From positions 1 through 64,000 of the forward strand of contig NZ_KE386941.1 of assembly GCF_000429705.1 (NCBI RefSeq): DNA of 64,000 bases, in the 5' to 3' direction. This DNA comes from Alteribacter aurantiacus DSM 18675 (GTDB lineage Bacteria; Bacillota; Bacilli; Bacillales; Salisediminibacteriaceae). A program made the translations under genes and the position numbers. The notes under the pieces were generated by a model. That model saw only the letters and a list, made by a program, of their open reading frames with translations, did not search any database and was not told where the DNA came from. Position 1 is the stretch's first letter; every line of letters starts with the position of its first letter. Shown one piece after another: positions 1 through 6,970 of the stretch.

Positions 1-110
1 ATTACGTTAAGTAAGTAAGATCCCTCAGAGACGATGAGGTTGATAGGTCTCATGTGGAAGCGTGGCAACGCGTGGAGCTGAGAGATACTAATCGATCGAG
101 GGCTTATCCA
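1..110 (+). rRNA. rrl: 23S rRNA, 3' end only
   Basis: The window opens inside the last ~110 nt of a 23S gene. The conserved terminal segment with GTGGAAGCGTGG and TACTAATCGATCGAGGGCTT is readable. The exact 3' end (about 108-111) is judged by similarity to Bacillus rRNA. Confidence 0.93.
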
Positions 111-205
111 AAAATTGATGTTTGTTTAGTCTTCTAACGAAACTCTGTGAAGAGTGTCGAAGCTGTTATCTAGTTTTGAGAGAATATCTCTCTAACTTCA
201 TATTT

Positions 206-322
<117 letters not shown>

Positions 323-335
323 CAAGTATTATTAT

Positions 336-410
336 TCCACAGTAGCTCAGTGGTAGAGCAATCGGCTGTTAACCGATCGGTCGTAGGTTCGAGTCCTACC
401 TGTGGAGCCA
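336..410 (+). tRNA. tRNA-Asn(GTT)
   Basis: Acceptor TCCACAG/CTGTGGA with encoded CCA; anticodon GTT at 368-370. First tRNA after 5S in a co-oriented cluster. Confidence 0.97.
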
Positions 411-413
411 TAT

Positions 414-506
414 GGAGAACTGTCCGAGAGGTCGAAGGAGCACGATTGGAAATCGTGTAGGCGGTGTAGAACCGTCTCGAGGGTTCGAATCCCTCGTTCT
501 CCGCCA
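414..506 (+). tRNA. tRNA-Ser(GGA)
   Basis: Long variable arm (class II), acceptor GGAGAAC/GTTCTCC, encoded CCA; anticodon GGA at 448-450. Confidence 0.97.
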
Positions 507-511
507 GATAT

Positions 512-586
512 GGCCCGTTGGTCAAGTGGTTAAGACACCGCCCTTTCACGGCGGTAACACGGGTTCGAATCCCGTACGGGTCACCA
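512..586 (+). tRNA. tRNA-Glu(TTC)
   Basis: Acceptor GGCCCGT/ACGGGTC, anticodon TTC at 545-547, encoded CCA. Confidence 0.97.
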
Positions 587-662
587 TTACTTACATATCT
601 CATTCAATTGAAGCAGCTAGCATATGAAAGTATGTGAAGAGCTTCAGGATAAATGAATATTC

Positions 663-738
663 GGAGGATTAGCTCAGTTGGGAGAGCACCTGCCTTACAA
701 GCAGGGGGTCGGCGGTTCGAGCCCGTCATCCTCCACCA
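663..738 (+). tRNA. tRNA-Val(TAC)
   Basis: Acceptor GGAGGAT/ATCCTCC, anticodon TAC in loop CTTACAA, encoded CCA. Separated from tRNA-Glu by 76 nt with no other feature. Confidence 0.97.
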
Positions 739-744
739 TATCGT

Positions 745-821
<77 letters not shown>

Positions 822-825
822 AAAA

Positions 826-901
826 GGTCCCGTGGTGTAGCGGTTAACATGCCTGCCTGTCACGCAGGAGATCGCCGGTTCGATCCCGGTCGGGACCGCC
901 A
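826..901 (+). tRNA. tRNA-Asp(GTC)
   Basis: Acceptor GGTCCCG/CGGGACC, anticodon GTC in loop CTGTCAC, encoded CCA. Confidence 0.97.
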
Positions 902-912
902 TTAAAATGTTT

Positions 913-988
<76 letters not shown>

Positions 989-996
989 TTTTGTAT

Positions 997-1072
<76 letters not shown>

Positions 1073-1083
1073 CCAAATAATCC

Positions 1084-1112
1084 TTGACGGGTTATTCATT
1101 TTTTTGTAAAAT
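1084..1112 (+). promoter_or_regulatory. Internal sigma-A promoter inside tRNA cluster
   Basis: TTGACG (1084-1089) and TAAAAT (1107-1112) are separated by exactly 17 bp in the 56-nt gap between tRNA-Thr and tRNA-Tyr. This would give the distal seven tRNAs rrn-independent transcription. Confidence 0.7.
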
Positions 1113-1128
1113 ATTAATTGTCTCTTTT

Positions 1129-1213
1129 GGAGGGGTAGCGAAGTGGCTAAACGCGGCGGACTGTAAATCCGCTCCCTCAGGGTTCGGCGGTTCGAATCCG
1201 TCCCCCTCCACCA
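1129..1213 (+). tRNA. tRNA-Tyr(GTA)
   Basis: Class II tRNA with long variable arm, acceptor GGAGGGG/CCCCTCC, anticodon GTA, encoded CCA. First gene behind the internal promoter. Confidence 0.97.
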
Positions 1214-1266
1214 TTGAGTTTTTTGGAACATTATCTGATGCTTAGGCATATGGTAATGTAAGCTGT

Positions 1267-1344
1267 GGCGGTCATGGCGAAGTTGGTTAACGCACCGGAT
1301 TGTGATTCCGGCATGCATGGGTTCGAGTCCCATTGATCGCCCCA
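1267..1344 (+). tRNA. tRNA-His(GTG)
   Basis: Anticodon GTG. An extra 5' G (position -1, nt 1267) faces C73, as needed by histidyl-tRNA synthetase; encoded CCA. Confidence 0.95.
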
Positions 1345-1378
1345 TACAATTTAAATTAACTAAAATGGACGTAATTTT

Positions 1379-1453
1379 AGGGCTATAGCCAAGCGGTAAG
1401 GCAACGGATTTTGATTCCGTCATGCGCAGGTTCGAATCCTGCTAGCCCTGCCA
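1379..1453 (+). tRNA. tRNA-Gln(TTG)
   Basis: Acceptor AGGGCTA/TAGCCCT, anticodon TTG in loop TTTTGAT, encoded CCA. The weak first pair (A-T) is typical of tRNA-Gln. Confidence 0.96.
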
Positions 1454-1457
1454 TTTT

Positions 1458-1532
1458 GCGGGAGTAGTTCAGTGGTAGAACACCACCTTGCCAAGGTGGG
1501 GGTCGCGAGTTCGAATCTCGTCTTCCGCTCCA
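1458..1532 (+). tRNA. tRNA-Gly(GCC)
   Basis: Anticodon GCC in loop TTGCCAA, acceptor GCGGGAG with wobble pairing to CTTCCGC, encoded CCA. Confidence 0.96.
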
Positions 1533-1541
1533 TTTTATTAA

Positions 1542-1616
1542 GGCGGCATAGCCAAGTGGTAAGGCATGGGTCTGCAAAACCCTGATTCCCCGGTTCGAAT
1601 CCGGGTGCCGCCTCCA
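1542..1616 (+). tRNA. tRNA-Cys(GCA)
   Basis: Acceptor GGCGGCA/TGCCGCC, anticodon GCA in loop CTGCAAA, encoded CCA. Confidence 0.97.
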
Positions 1617-1647
1617 ATTATATATAACTTTGTCTTATAGATGTCAT

Positions 1648-1736
1648 GCCGGGGTGGTGGAATTGGCAGACACACAGGACTTAAAATCCTGCGGTAAGTG
1701 ATTACCGTGCCGGTTCAAGTCCGGCCCTCGGCACCA
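1648..1736 (+). tRNA. tRNA-Leu(TAA)
   Basis: Class II tRNA, acceptor GCCGGGG, anticodon TAA in loop CTTAAAA, encoded CCA. Confidence 0.96.
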
Positions 1737-1781
1737 GAAAAGACTAAGATAAGACAAGCACTCGAATTGCCTTTTAGATTT

Positions 1782-1866
1782 GCCGGTGTGGCGGAATAGG
1801 CAGACGCGCACGACTCAAAATCGTGTTCCTCACGGAGTGCCGGTTCGACCCCGGCCACCGGTACCA
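1782..1866 (+). tRNA. tRNA-Leu(CAA), integration target
   Basis: Class II tRNA with anticodon CAA in loop CTCAAAA and encoded CCA. Its 3' half from 1818 onward is repeated exactly at 15398-15452, so the present 3' half was supplied by the integrated element and the gene remains intact. It is the last gene of the cluster. Confidence 0.96.
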
Positions 1867-1872
1867 TACATA
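1818..1872 (+). repeat. attL, 55-bp direct repeat
   Basis: Identical over 55 bp to 15398-15452, ending six bases past the tRNA CCA. One mismatch upstream (A1817 versus T15397) is followed by five more matching bases. Confidence 0.93.
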
Positions 1873-1894
1873 ACTATAAATGCAGTATTCACAA

Positions 1895-1925
1895 GGCTTC
1901 AACAGTAATGTTGAGGTCTTTTTTT
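1895..1925 (+). terminator. Element-supplied terminator of the tRNA cluster
   Basis: GCTTCAAC and GTTGAGGT pair (8 bp with G-U pairs, 6-nt loop), followed by T-rich CTTTTTTTG. It lies inside attL, so it replaces the native terminator that now sits beyond attR. Confidence 0.75.
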
Positions 1926-1980
1926 GCGTTCTTTTAACACGACTAAAATAAGCGATAATCGTGTGCCTAGGAGAAAATTT

Positions 1981-2907
1981 ATGAGAAGACGTAATGAATT
2001 AACAGAAGAAGAAATGAAAATAATCAAGAAAACAATTAGTGATGATGAAGCATTTGATTTATTTTTTAGAGATTGTTACTTAAGAAATTTAAGACCTGCA
2101 ACCATCGAGTATTATAAAAATGAATTTCATGCTGCTAAAAAGTTTATAAGCATACCATTAGTTGAATGTGAACAAAAAGGCATTGAGGAATTAATTCTAC
2201 AAAGTAAAAAAGTCATGAAAATAACTACAATAAATACACGATTAAGAGCACTTCGAGCATTTTATAACTACTTAAATAAAAACAAGCTCATTGAGAAAAA
2301 TCCTATGAAGAACATTAAATTATTACGAGATAGACAAAAAACAATAGAGACATTGGATAACAAAGAAATTGAAGCATTGATAAGGGTATTACGTAAAAAG
2401 AAAACTTTCATTGGATTTAGAGATGAAGTGGTTTTGCTTGTGTTTTTAGATACTGGAGTTCGACTGTCTGAGTTAATCGGAATTGAGGTGGATGACGTTA
2501 GAGATAACAAGATAATTATTAGAAAGACTAAAAATTTATTTGAAAGAATTGTTTACTTGTCAGATACAACACAAGAACAGCTAAAAAGATATTTAATGAT
2601 CCGTGGTTATGTTGAAACAAATAAGCTGTTCATTAATCGAGACAACAAAGAGCTTAAGCCACATAGTATTCAAACAAGCTTTTCAAAGTATGGAAAAGAA
2701 GCAAAAATATCAAAAAGAGTTAGTCCACATACATTTAGACATACAATGGCAAAACGAATGATAATGGCTGGAGTTGATGCTTTTAGTCTCATGACAATAC
2801 TGGGCCATAGTGACATGACCATAACTAAGAGATATGTAAACCTTTGGGGACCAGATATAGAACAAAAACATAAACAATATGGAGCTTTAAAAGGACTAAA
2901 ACTTTAA
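1981..2907 (+). CDS. int: Tyrosine recombinase (site-specific integrase)
   Basis: A 308-aa phage-type integrase of the XerC/D-like tyrosine recombinase family, expected to catalyse insertion and excision between attP and tRNA-Leu(CAA). An N-terminal SAM-like core-binding domain (about residues 20-105) is followed by the catalytic domain, with R161 (GVRLSEL), H250-x-x-R253 (HTFR), H276 (GHSD) and nucleophile Y285 (KRYVNL). I place the start at ATG 1981 because AGGAGA lies 6-7 nt upstream. An upstream TTG at 1924 falls inside the terminator T-run and has no ribosome site. It is oriented away from the tRNA. No recognisable excisionase (Xis) gene is nearby. Confidence 0.95.
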   Translation: MRRRNELTEEEMKIIKKTISDDEAFDLFFRDCYLRNLRPATIEYYKNEFHAAKKFISIPLVECEQKGIEELILQSKKVMKITTINTRLRALRAFYNYLNKNKLIEKNPMKNIKLLRDRQKTIETLDNKEIEALIRVLRKKKTFIGFRDEVVLLVFLDTGVRLSELIGIEVDDVRDNKIIIRKTKNLFERIVYLSDTTQEQLKRYLMIRGYVETNKLFINRDNKELKPHSIQTSFSKYGKEAKISKRVSPHTFRHTMAKRMIMAGVDAFSLMTILGHSDMTITKRYVNLWGPDIEQKHKQYGALKGLKL

Positions 2908-2944
2908 ATGTACGCACGTATGTTCGATATATTATAATAAAATA

Positions 2945-2981
2945 AAGAGATGGTAATTGGATTGGACCCCAACCATCTCTT
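2945..2981. repeat. Inverted repeat downstream of integrase
   Basis: Perfect 10-bp arms AAGAGATGGT and ACCATCTCTT enclose 17 nt. There is no T-run, so it could be a weak terminator or an operator in the gap before the next gene. A second small palindrome (CAGAAG/CTTCTG) follows at about 2992-3008. Confidence 0.6.
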
Positions 2982-3062
2982 AAAAACGAAACAGAAGATA
3001 GACTTCTGCAATAAAATTGTAGCATGTCTTCTTTTGTGATGTCAAAGGGAGAGAGTGAACAG

Positions 3063-3974
3063 ATGAAGTTAGTATCAATTTTAAGTGGGAAAGGTTTCGT
3101 CATGTATAACAAAGAACTTGCCCATGAAGTATCAGTTAATGGTTCGATTATCTTTGGTCAACTATGTTCAAGTTACGAGAGTTTTGATAGCAAAGGAATG
3201 CTAACAAATAAAGACGGAAAGAAATACTTCTTTTTAACTGCCGAAACATTAGAAGAAGAAACTGCTTTAACATACAAACAACAACTTAAAGCCACAAAAG
3301 AATTAGAAACTGCTGGATATATTCAAACAAGAACAATGGGAATGCCATCAAAGAAGTACTTTCATATTACAAAGAAAATTGAAAAGGTTTTGATTGGAAT
3401 ACCAAGCTCTGACAAAAGGGAAGACCTGGACACTAACTCAAACCCTACTAATGAAGGACAAAAGGTAAATGCTAGGTATGACGAAAAGGAATACCATGCG
3501 TTGACAAAAAGTAACGGCATGCATGAACAAAAGGTAACGCTAAAAATAAATAATAAAAATAAAAAATATAAAAATAAAAATATAAAACTAAACCTTAATC
3601 CTAATCCTATAGATATTTATGAAATTCTTTGGGAAGCTCAATTTCCAAAAGAATTAAAGAATAGGATTAAAGTTATGATTTCAAATAAATCTGTGTCTTT
3701 ATCTTCCGAACAAATTCTTTTAATTGAAGATGCTTATAAATATCAAATTGGTAGAGAATATGTAATTCCTAATTGTGCATTAGATGACACGACAGCTTTA
3801 AATGATCATGAGTTTTCAAAGACTGTTATAAAAATGTTGGAAGTATGTAAGAACATAAATAATATGAGAGGCATGATTAAAGAATGGGTGGAAAAAGCTT
3901 ATTGTTTCAAACTGGATCAACATCGTGTTTCAGATTATTCATGTGGTAATACACCAAGTTGGTTAACTGAATAG
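3063..3974 (+). CDS. Winged-helix protein, putative replication initiator
   Basis: A 303-aa protein whose N-terminal ~105 residues read like the winged-helix domain of phage and plasmid replication proteins: ordered helices, a recognition-helix region around residues 75-95 (ALTYKQQLKATKELETAGYI) and a beta-wing (RTMGMPSKKYFHI). The middle (about 110-180) is low-complexity, polar and Asn/Lys-rich. The C-terminal part is helical and might be a DnaD-like tail, which I cannot confirm. Start ATG 3063 is preceded by GGGAGAG. Its position between integrase and the iteron region at 5138-5275 fits a satellite Rep. No primase or helicase motif is visible, so it would need host or helper enzymes. Confidence 0.6.
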   Translation: MKLVSILSGKGFVMYNKELAHEVSVNGSIIFGQLCSSYESFDSKGMLTNKDGKKYFFLTAETLEEETALTYKQQLKATKELETAGYIQTRTMGMPSKKYFHITKKIEKVLIGIPSSDKREDLDTNSNPTNEGQKVNARYDEKEYHALTKSNGMHEQKVTLKINNKNKKYKNKNIKLNLNPNPIDIYEILWEAQFPKELKNRIKVMISNKSVSLSSEQILLIEDAYKYQIGREYVIPNCALDDTTALNDHEFSKTVIKMLEVCKNINNMRGMIKEWVEKAYCFKLDQHRVSDYSCGNTPSWLTE

Positions 3975-4142
3975 AGGATGACAGAAAAAAATTGAAGCCC
4001 CAGGTTTAAATTCTAAGCCATTTATCCTTATGATAATAGATTAATATTACCTTCTCTCTTAAGATTGAATATGGGTCAATCTGTGACTATTCTAACCTTT
4101 ATATTTTTATAATCAAATGGAACAAGTCAAAATTTTTTTAGC

Positions 4143-4170
4143 TTTACATATTAAATACTCTCGATACAAT
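4143..4170 (+). promoter_or_regulatory. Sigma-A promoter for 63-aa gene
   Basis: TTTACA (4143-4148) and TACAAT (4165-4170) with a 16-bp spacer, 31 bp before the start codon at 4202. Confidence 0.65.
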
Positions 4171-4201
4171 GACTTCGAATATAATATTGGAGGTCATATT
4201 T

Positions 4202-4393
4202 ATGAAAAATCAACTTATCAAAAAAGCATTGAAAAATTTCACAATGAACGAGCTAATTCAAATTAAAAATATTGCAGGAAAGATTGGAAGAGGTTTTGAA
4301 GTTACAAGTAAAGAACGACAACTGTTTGAGAGGTATAGTTCAATAATGCAAACACAACAAAGGATGTTTCACTTAATGTATGGGCAGCAGTAA
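4202..4393 (+). CDS. Small basic protein, unknown
   Basis: A 63-aa basic, mostly helical protein, not recognised. ATG 4202 is chosen over an upstream ATG at 4169 because TTGGAGG sits 7-12 nt before it. It has its own promoter and an intrinsic terminator starting before its stop codon, so it is an independent transcription unit, which in satellites usually means a regulator or a helper-interference peptide. That role is inference only. Confidence 0.7.
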   Translation: MKNQLIKKALKNFTMNELIQIKNIAGKIGRGFEVTSKERQLFERYSSIMQTQQRMFHLMYGQQ

Positions 4394-4407
4394 GCTGTCC
4401 TTTTTTT
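4382..4407 (+). terminator. Intrinsic terminator after 63-aa gene
   Basis: GGGCAGC/GCTGTCC 7-bp stem with loop AGTAA and a run of seven T. The stem overlaps the end of the coding region. Confidence 0.85.
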
Positions 4408-4429
4408 ATATAAAATTTTAGTTTTCTTT

Positions 4430-4491
4430 CTCCTAGTTGGTTACAAATTGTGCTCGATTGATATAAAAAATCTGACCAACTAAACTAGGAG
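4430..4491 (+). promoter_or_regulatory. Competing inverted repeats over the ribosome site of the 201-aa regulator
   Basis: CTCCTAGTT (4430-4438) is complementary to AACTAGGAG (4483-4491), which contains the Shine-Dalgarno core of the next gene. The overlapping TAGTTGGT (4434-4441) is instead complementary to ACCAACTA (4475-4482). The two helices exclude each other. This could be a translational switch or a pair of operators flanking a weak promoter (TATAAA at 4462). Confidence 0.5.
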
Positions 4492-4499
4492 GAAATATT

Positions 4500-5105
4500 A
4501 TGGAACAAAAACTAAGTTATATTAGAGATTATAAATTCTATTATGGGAAAAATTTACTCAAGAAGTACGATAGCAAAGTTGTTTTAGGAATGTTGAAATT
4601 AATGAATGGAAATCGAAAAGCTTCGTTTACAATTTCAGAACTTGCTGAAACAGCGAATGTTAGTAGAAGTATTGCAAAATCGACTGTTTATAAGATGATC
4701 GATGAGGAAATGGAAAATCATCTAGTGATAGATTTTATTCCTGCTAAGTATTCTGCGAATGAACGTCATGTAGTTCAGTTTCCATACGATATGACAAATT
4801 TCTCGTTTTTGTTTGAGCATGAAATTAATGAACTGTTAAGTCTTGAAACTAACGAAATACGAGTTTTCTTAATCTTATTTAGCTTTACAAAACAATCAAA
4901 TTCTTACAAGCAAAAAAAGATAAAGCGGATTCGAATTGGTAGAGCTAATCTTTCACATTATAGTGGAGTGAAAAATCTAAACACTTTAACTAGTGCTATC
5001 AATGTATTAGAGGCTAAAGGTTGGATTAAGATTGTTGACAAAGGAAATAATCTAAAAGAACTTAATACAGAATATGAGATTTTAAAAGATTATGAAATTC
5101 GATAA
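4500..5105 (+). CDS. Winged-helix DNA-binding protein
   Basis: A 201-aa protein with two likely wHTH segments. Residues about 42-65 (FTISELAETANVSRSIAKST) are a clear helix-turn-helix, and a second helix-wing pattern ends near residues 160-190 (LNTLTSAINVLEAKGWIKIV). This layout resembles phage replisome organisers and plasmid Rep proteins. It begins 10 nt after an excellent AGGAGG that may be sequestered by the upstream inverted repeat, and it is followed directly by a terminator and the iterons. It could be a second replication protein or a repressor; the sequence does not decide. Confidence 0.65.
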   Translation: MEQKLSYIRDYKFYYGKNLLKKYDSKVVLGMLKLMNGNRKASFTISELAETANVSRSIAKSTVYKMIDEEMENHLVIDFIPAKYSANERHVVQFPYDMTNFSFLFEHEINELLSLETNEIRVFLILFSFTKQSNSYKQKKIKRIRIGRANLSHYSGVKNLNTLTSAINVLEAKGWIKIVDKGNNLKELNTEYEILKDYEIR

Positions 5106-5107
5106 TG

Positions 5108-5132
5108 GACTATTTTTATAGTCCTTTTTTTG
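5108..5132 (+). terminator. Intrinsic terminator
   Basis: GGACTAT/ATAGTCC 7-bp stem, TTTT loop and a seven-T run, starting 2 nt after the stop codon at 5105. Confidence 0.9.
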
Positions 5133-5137
5133 TTTTT

Positions 5138-5275
5138 ACAAAATTACTCCAGAGAAGCAAATTTGTTATACAAAATTACTCCAGTGAAGCAAAATTGATA
5201 CACTAAATAATTAAATAATAAATAATAAAATATATTATTGCCGCAAAATTACTCCGTTCCACTTCGTAATTTTAC
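5138..5275. repeat. Iterons plus AT-rich tract, likely satellite replication origin
   Basis: Two near-identical 25-bp direct repeats with core ACAAAATTACTCCAG start at 5138 and 5170 (32-bp spacing). A third core CAAAATTACTCC is at 5244-5255 and an inverted partial copy GTAATTTT at 5266-5273. Between copies two and three lies about 45 bp of almost pure A/T. Iterons flanking an AT-rich unwinding tract are the classic layout of Rep-bound origins, and they sit among the element's replication-type genes. Confidence 0.7.
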
Positions 5276-5409
5276 TAGCAAGAGAAAAAGAATAGAATTA
5301 AAAAACCTTTAATAAATTTCTAAATTTCATTTACGTTTTCAATCCAGTAGATATAAATACATTACTTGATAAACAACATCAAGAATAATTCCAAGGAGAA
5401 ACGATCCCA

Positions 5410-5586
5410 ATGCACAAAAAAATATTCAACAAATCTATTGCAACTAGTCTAATTCAAAGTGGTCATAGTTTAATAGGTCTTGAACAAAATCGAAAGCATC
5501 CCAATTTAGTCGTTTTTGTATTTGAAAATACTCGGCAATTAGATACTGATTTATCAACAATAATAAAATCAAAAGTGGAGAACTAA
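5410..5586 (+). CDS. Small DUF5659-like protein
   Basis: A 58-aa protein starting at ATG 5410 after AAGGAG. The pattern of an N-terminal IATSLIQSGHSLIGLE followed by NRKHPNLVVFVFENT resembles DUF5659 proteins, short phage and satellite proteins of unknown role. The match is from memory of the family pattern, not from a search. It lies alone between the iterons and the 250-aa gene. Confidence 0.6.
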   Translation: MHKKIFNKSIATSLIQSGHSLIGLEQNRKHPNLVVFVFENTRQLDTDLSTIIKSKVEN

Positions 5587-5665
5587 CGTGGAAAGATTTT
5601 AAGGACTAGTCAATTTTATGACCAAGACATACTACTAAAAAACGAACAAGAGGAGAAAGCTAACT

Positions 5666-6418
5666 ATGATTACAATGCCAAAAGAAATTCAAATTCATGA
5701 TGTTGAAGATCCACCCTTAAAATATTCTATAAAAAAATACAACTTGTTCTTTAAGAACGAGCTGATTTTAGAGAATGTTGGAGTTTTAAGAATAGCTAAA
5801 TTCATAATGGAAAACACTCATTTACGTTCTGATGATGCAAAACTTATATCCGTATTATTAAAACAAAAGAAGACTGCATCATTTATAGCAAAAGCTTTAG
5901 GATCTGACTCAACTAAAATAATTCCTCTGTTTAATGTAGAGCACTTAAAAGACGAAGAAGTAATTATTGAAAATGGAAGCACGGAATATATCAATGCTCA
6001 AAAAGCTTGGCAAAAATCTTATGATAAAGCTTCAAAAAAGATGTATGAAAAAATAGCAGCCAGTAAAACTAAAACTAAAGAAACCGAAATGATCAAGGAG
6101 TTTAAGAAAGCTGAAAAATTGCTTAAAAAAGAAAAACAAATATTTGCTATTATTGAAAGTCATGACACAGGACTAGACTATAAAAATATCCTTCAATATG
6201 AAACAGCTGAAGATTTCAGAAAAATGCAACCTTGGTACATCATAAACGAAAACTTTCAAATAATTGATCTAGTGAAATGTAAAGATGATATTAGCTTTTG
6301 GGCTAGTAGAAAAGAAGGCTTAAAAAGAGCTCCAAGTCGCCAAACAATTTTCAACTACATCAAAGAAGACAAAAAATATCTTGGAAAATATTATTTTAAA
6401 AAAGTTGAAGATTATTGA
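5666..6418 (+). CDS. Unknown lysine-rich element protein
   Basis: A 250-aa, very Lys-rich protein with a long central coiled-coil-like helix (about residues 105-160). Residues about 48-70 (LRSDDAKLISVLLKQKKTAS) and the C-terminus (SRQTIFNYIKEDKKYLGKYY) each look like a helix-turn-helix, suggesting a DNA-binding regulator. AGAGGAG lies 10 nt before ATG 5666. It is the last gene before the capsid operon, where phages keep late-gene activators and satellites keep morphogenesis controllers, but I recognise no family. Confidence 0.6.
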   Translation: MITMPKEIQIHDVEDPPLKYSIKKYNLFFKNELILENVGVLRIAKFIMENTHLRSDDAKLISVLLKQKKTASFIAKALGSDSTKIIPLFNVEHLKDEEVIIENGSTEYINAQKAWQKSYDKASKKMYEKIAASKTKTKETEMIKEFKKAEKLLKKEKQIFAIIESHDTGLDYKNILQYETAEDFRKMQPWYIINENFQIIDLVKCKDDISFWASRKEGLKRAPSRQTIFNYIKEDKKYLGKYYFKKVEDY

Positions 6419-6970
6419 TGAAAAACTGTAACTTTACGCAACTTTAGTTACTTATTTAATATAAGGGTTATTTGATAAACAAATTAATTTAAAGATTAAA
6501 TTTATGCAGTCGAACGTCTGACATAACGTTCGATTGTTTCCATAATTCTCCTTTATATATGTAGTTACAGAAGTTCCATATTTCATGACTACACTTTGAG
6601 AGATAGGTTGGCGACCTCCTTCCTCTCTCTCCTTTTTTAAAAATCAATTTATCCATATAAAATTTAGCGCTACATAATAGTAGTGCTGATAACGTCTCTT
6701 TCTTATGTTTAAACACTTATTTTCCCTTCTCTAAGGTAGTCAATGTAAAACTTGACAACCATTTCGATTTTTCTTTACCAGTTCCGATCATTTCGGAACA
6801 AACGGGCTACTCATATTATTGGGTAGCCTTTTTTATGTTTTCCAAATGCCATTTAGATTCTTTATCCATGAGATTCCTCCAAGCTTTCTCTAAGTAGTTG
6901 AGTTGCTAGATGGCATTCGAAAAATATATAAGCTGATTTATCAGCGATAACAACAAAGAGGTGAACTCAT
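6419..6970 (+). other. Intergenic leader of the capsid operon (552 bp, no gene)
   Basis: No convincing gene. It holds a perfect palindrome GTTCCGA/TCGGAAC (6781-6799) about 24 nt after TTGACA at 6752, like an operator on a promoter with a poor -10. A terminator follows at 6804-6834. A 12-bp inverted repeat with one mismatch is at 6845-6856/6906-6917, and a small hairpin GCTGA/TCAGC at 6932-6945 lies just before the capsid ribosome site. This looks like a regulated leader. Confidence 0.45.
6804..6834 (+). terminator. Intrinsic terminator or attenuator before capsid gene
   Basis: GGCTACTCA/TTGGGTAGCC stem with loop near TATTA and six T. It lies downstream of the palindromic operator-like site and 137 bp before the capsid start. 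Confidence 0.8.

Noticed and set aside
1924..1980. TTG start 19 codons upstream for the integrase
   Set aside because: It lies in the terminator T-run without a ribosome site; ATG 1981 has AGGAGA at good spacing.
6489..6716. 75-codon minus-strand frame upstream of the capsid gene
   Set aside because: No ribosome site, odd composition and opposite to the surrounding operon; kept as non-coding.
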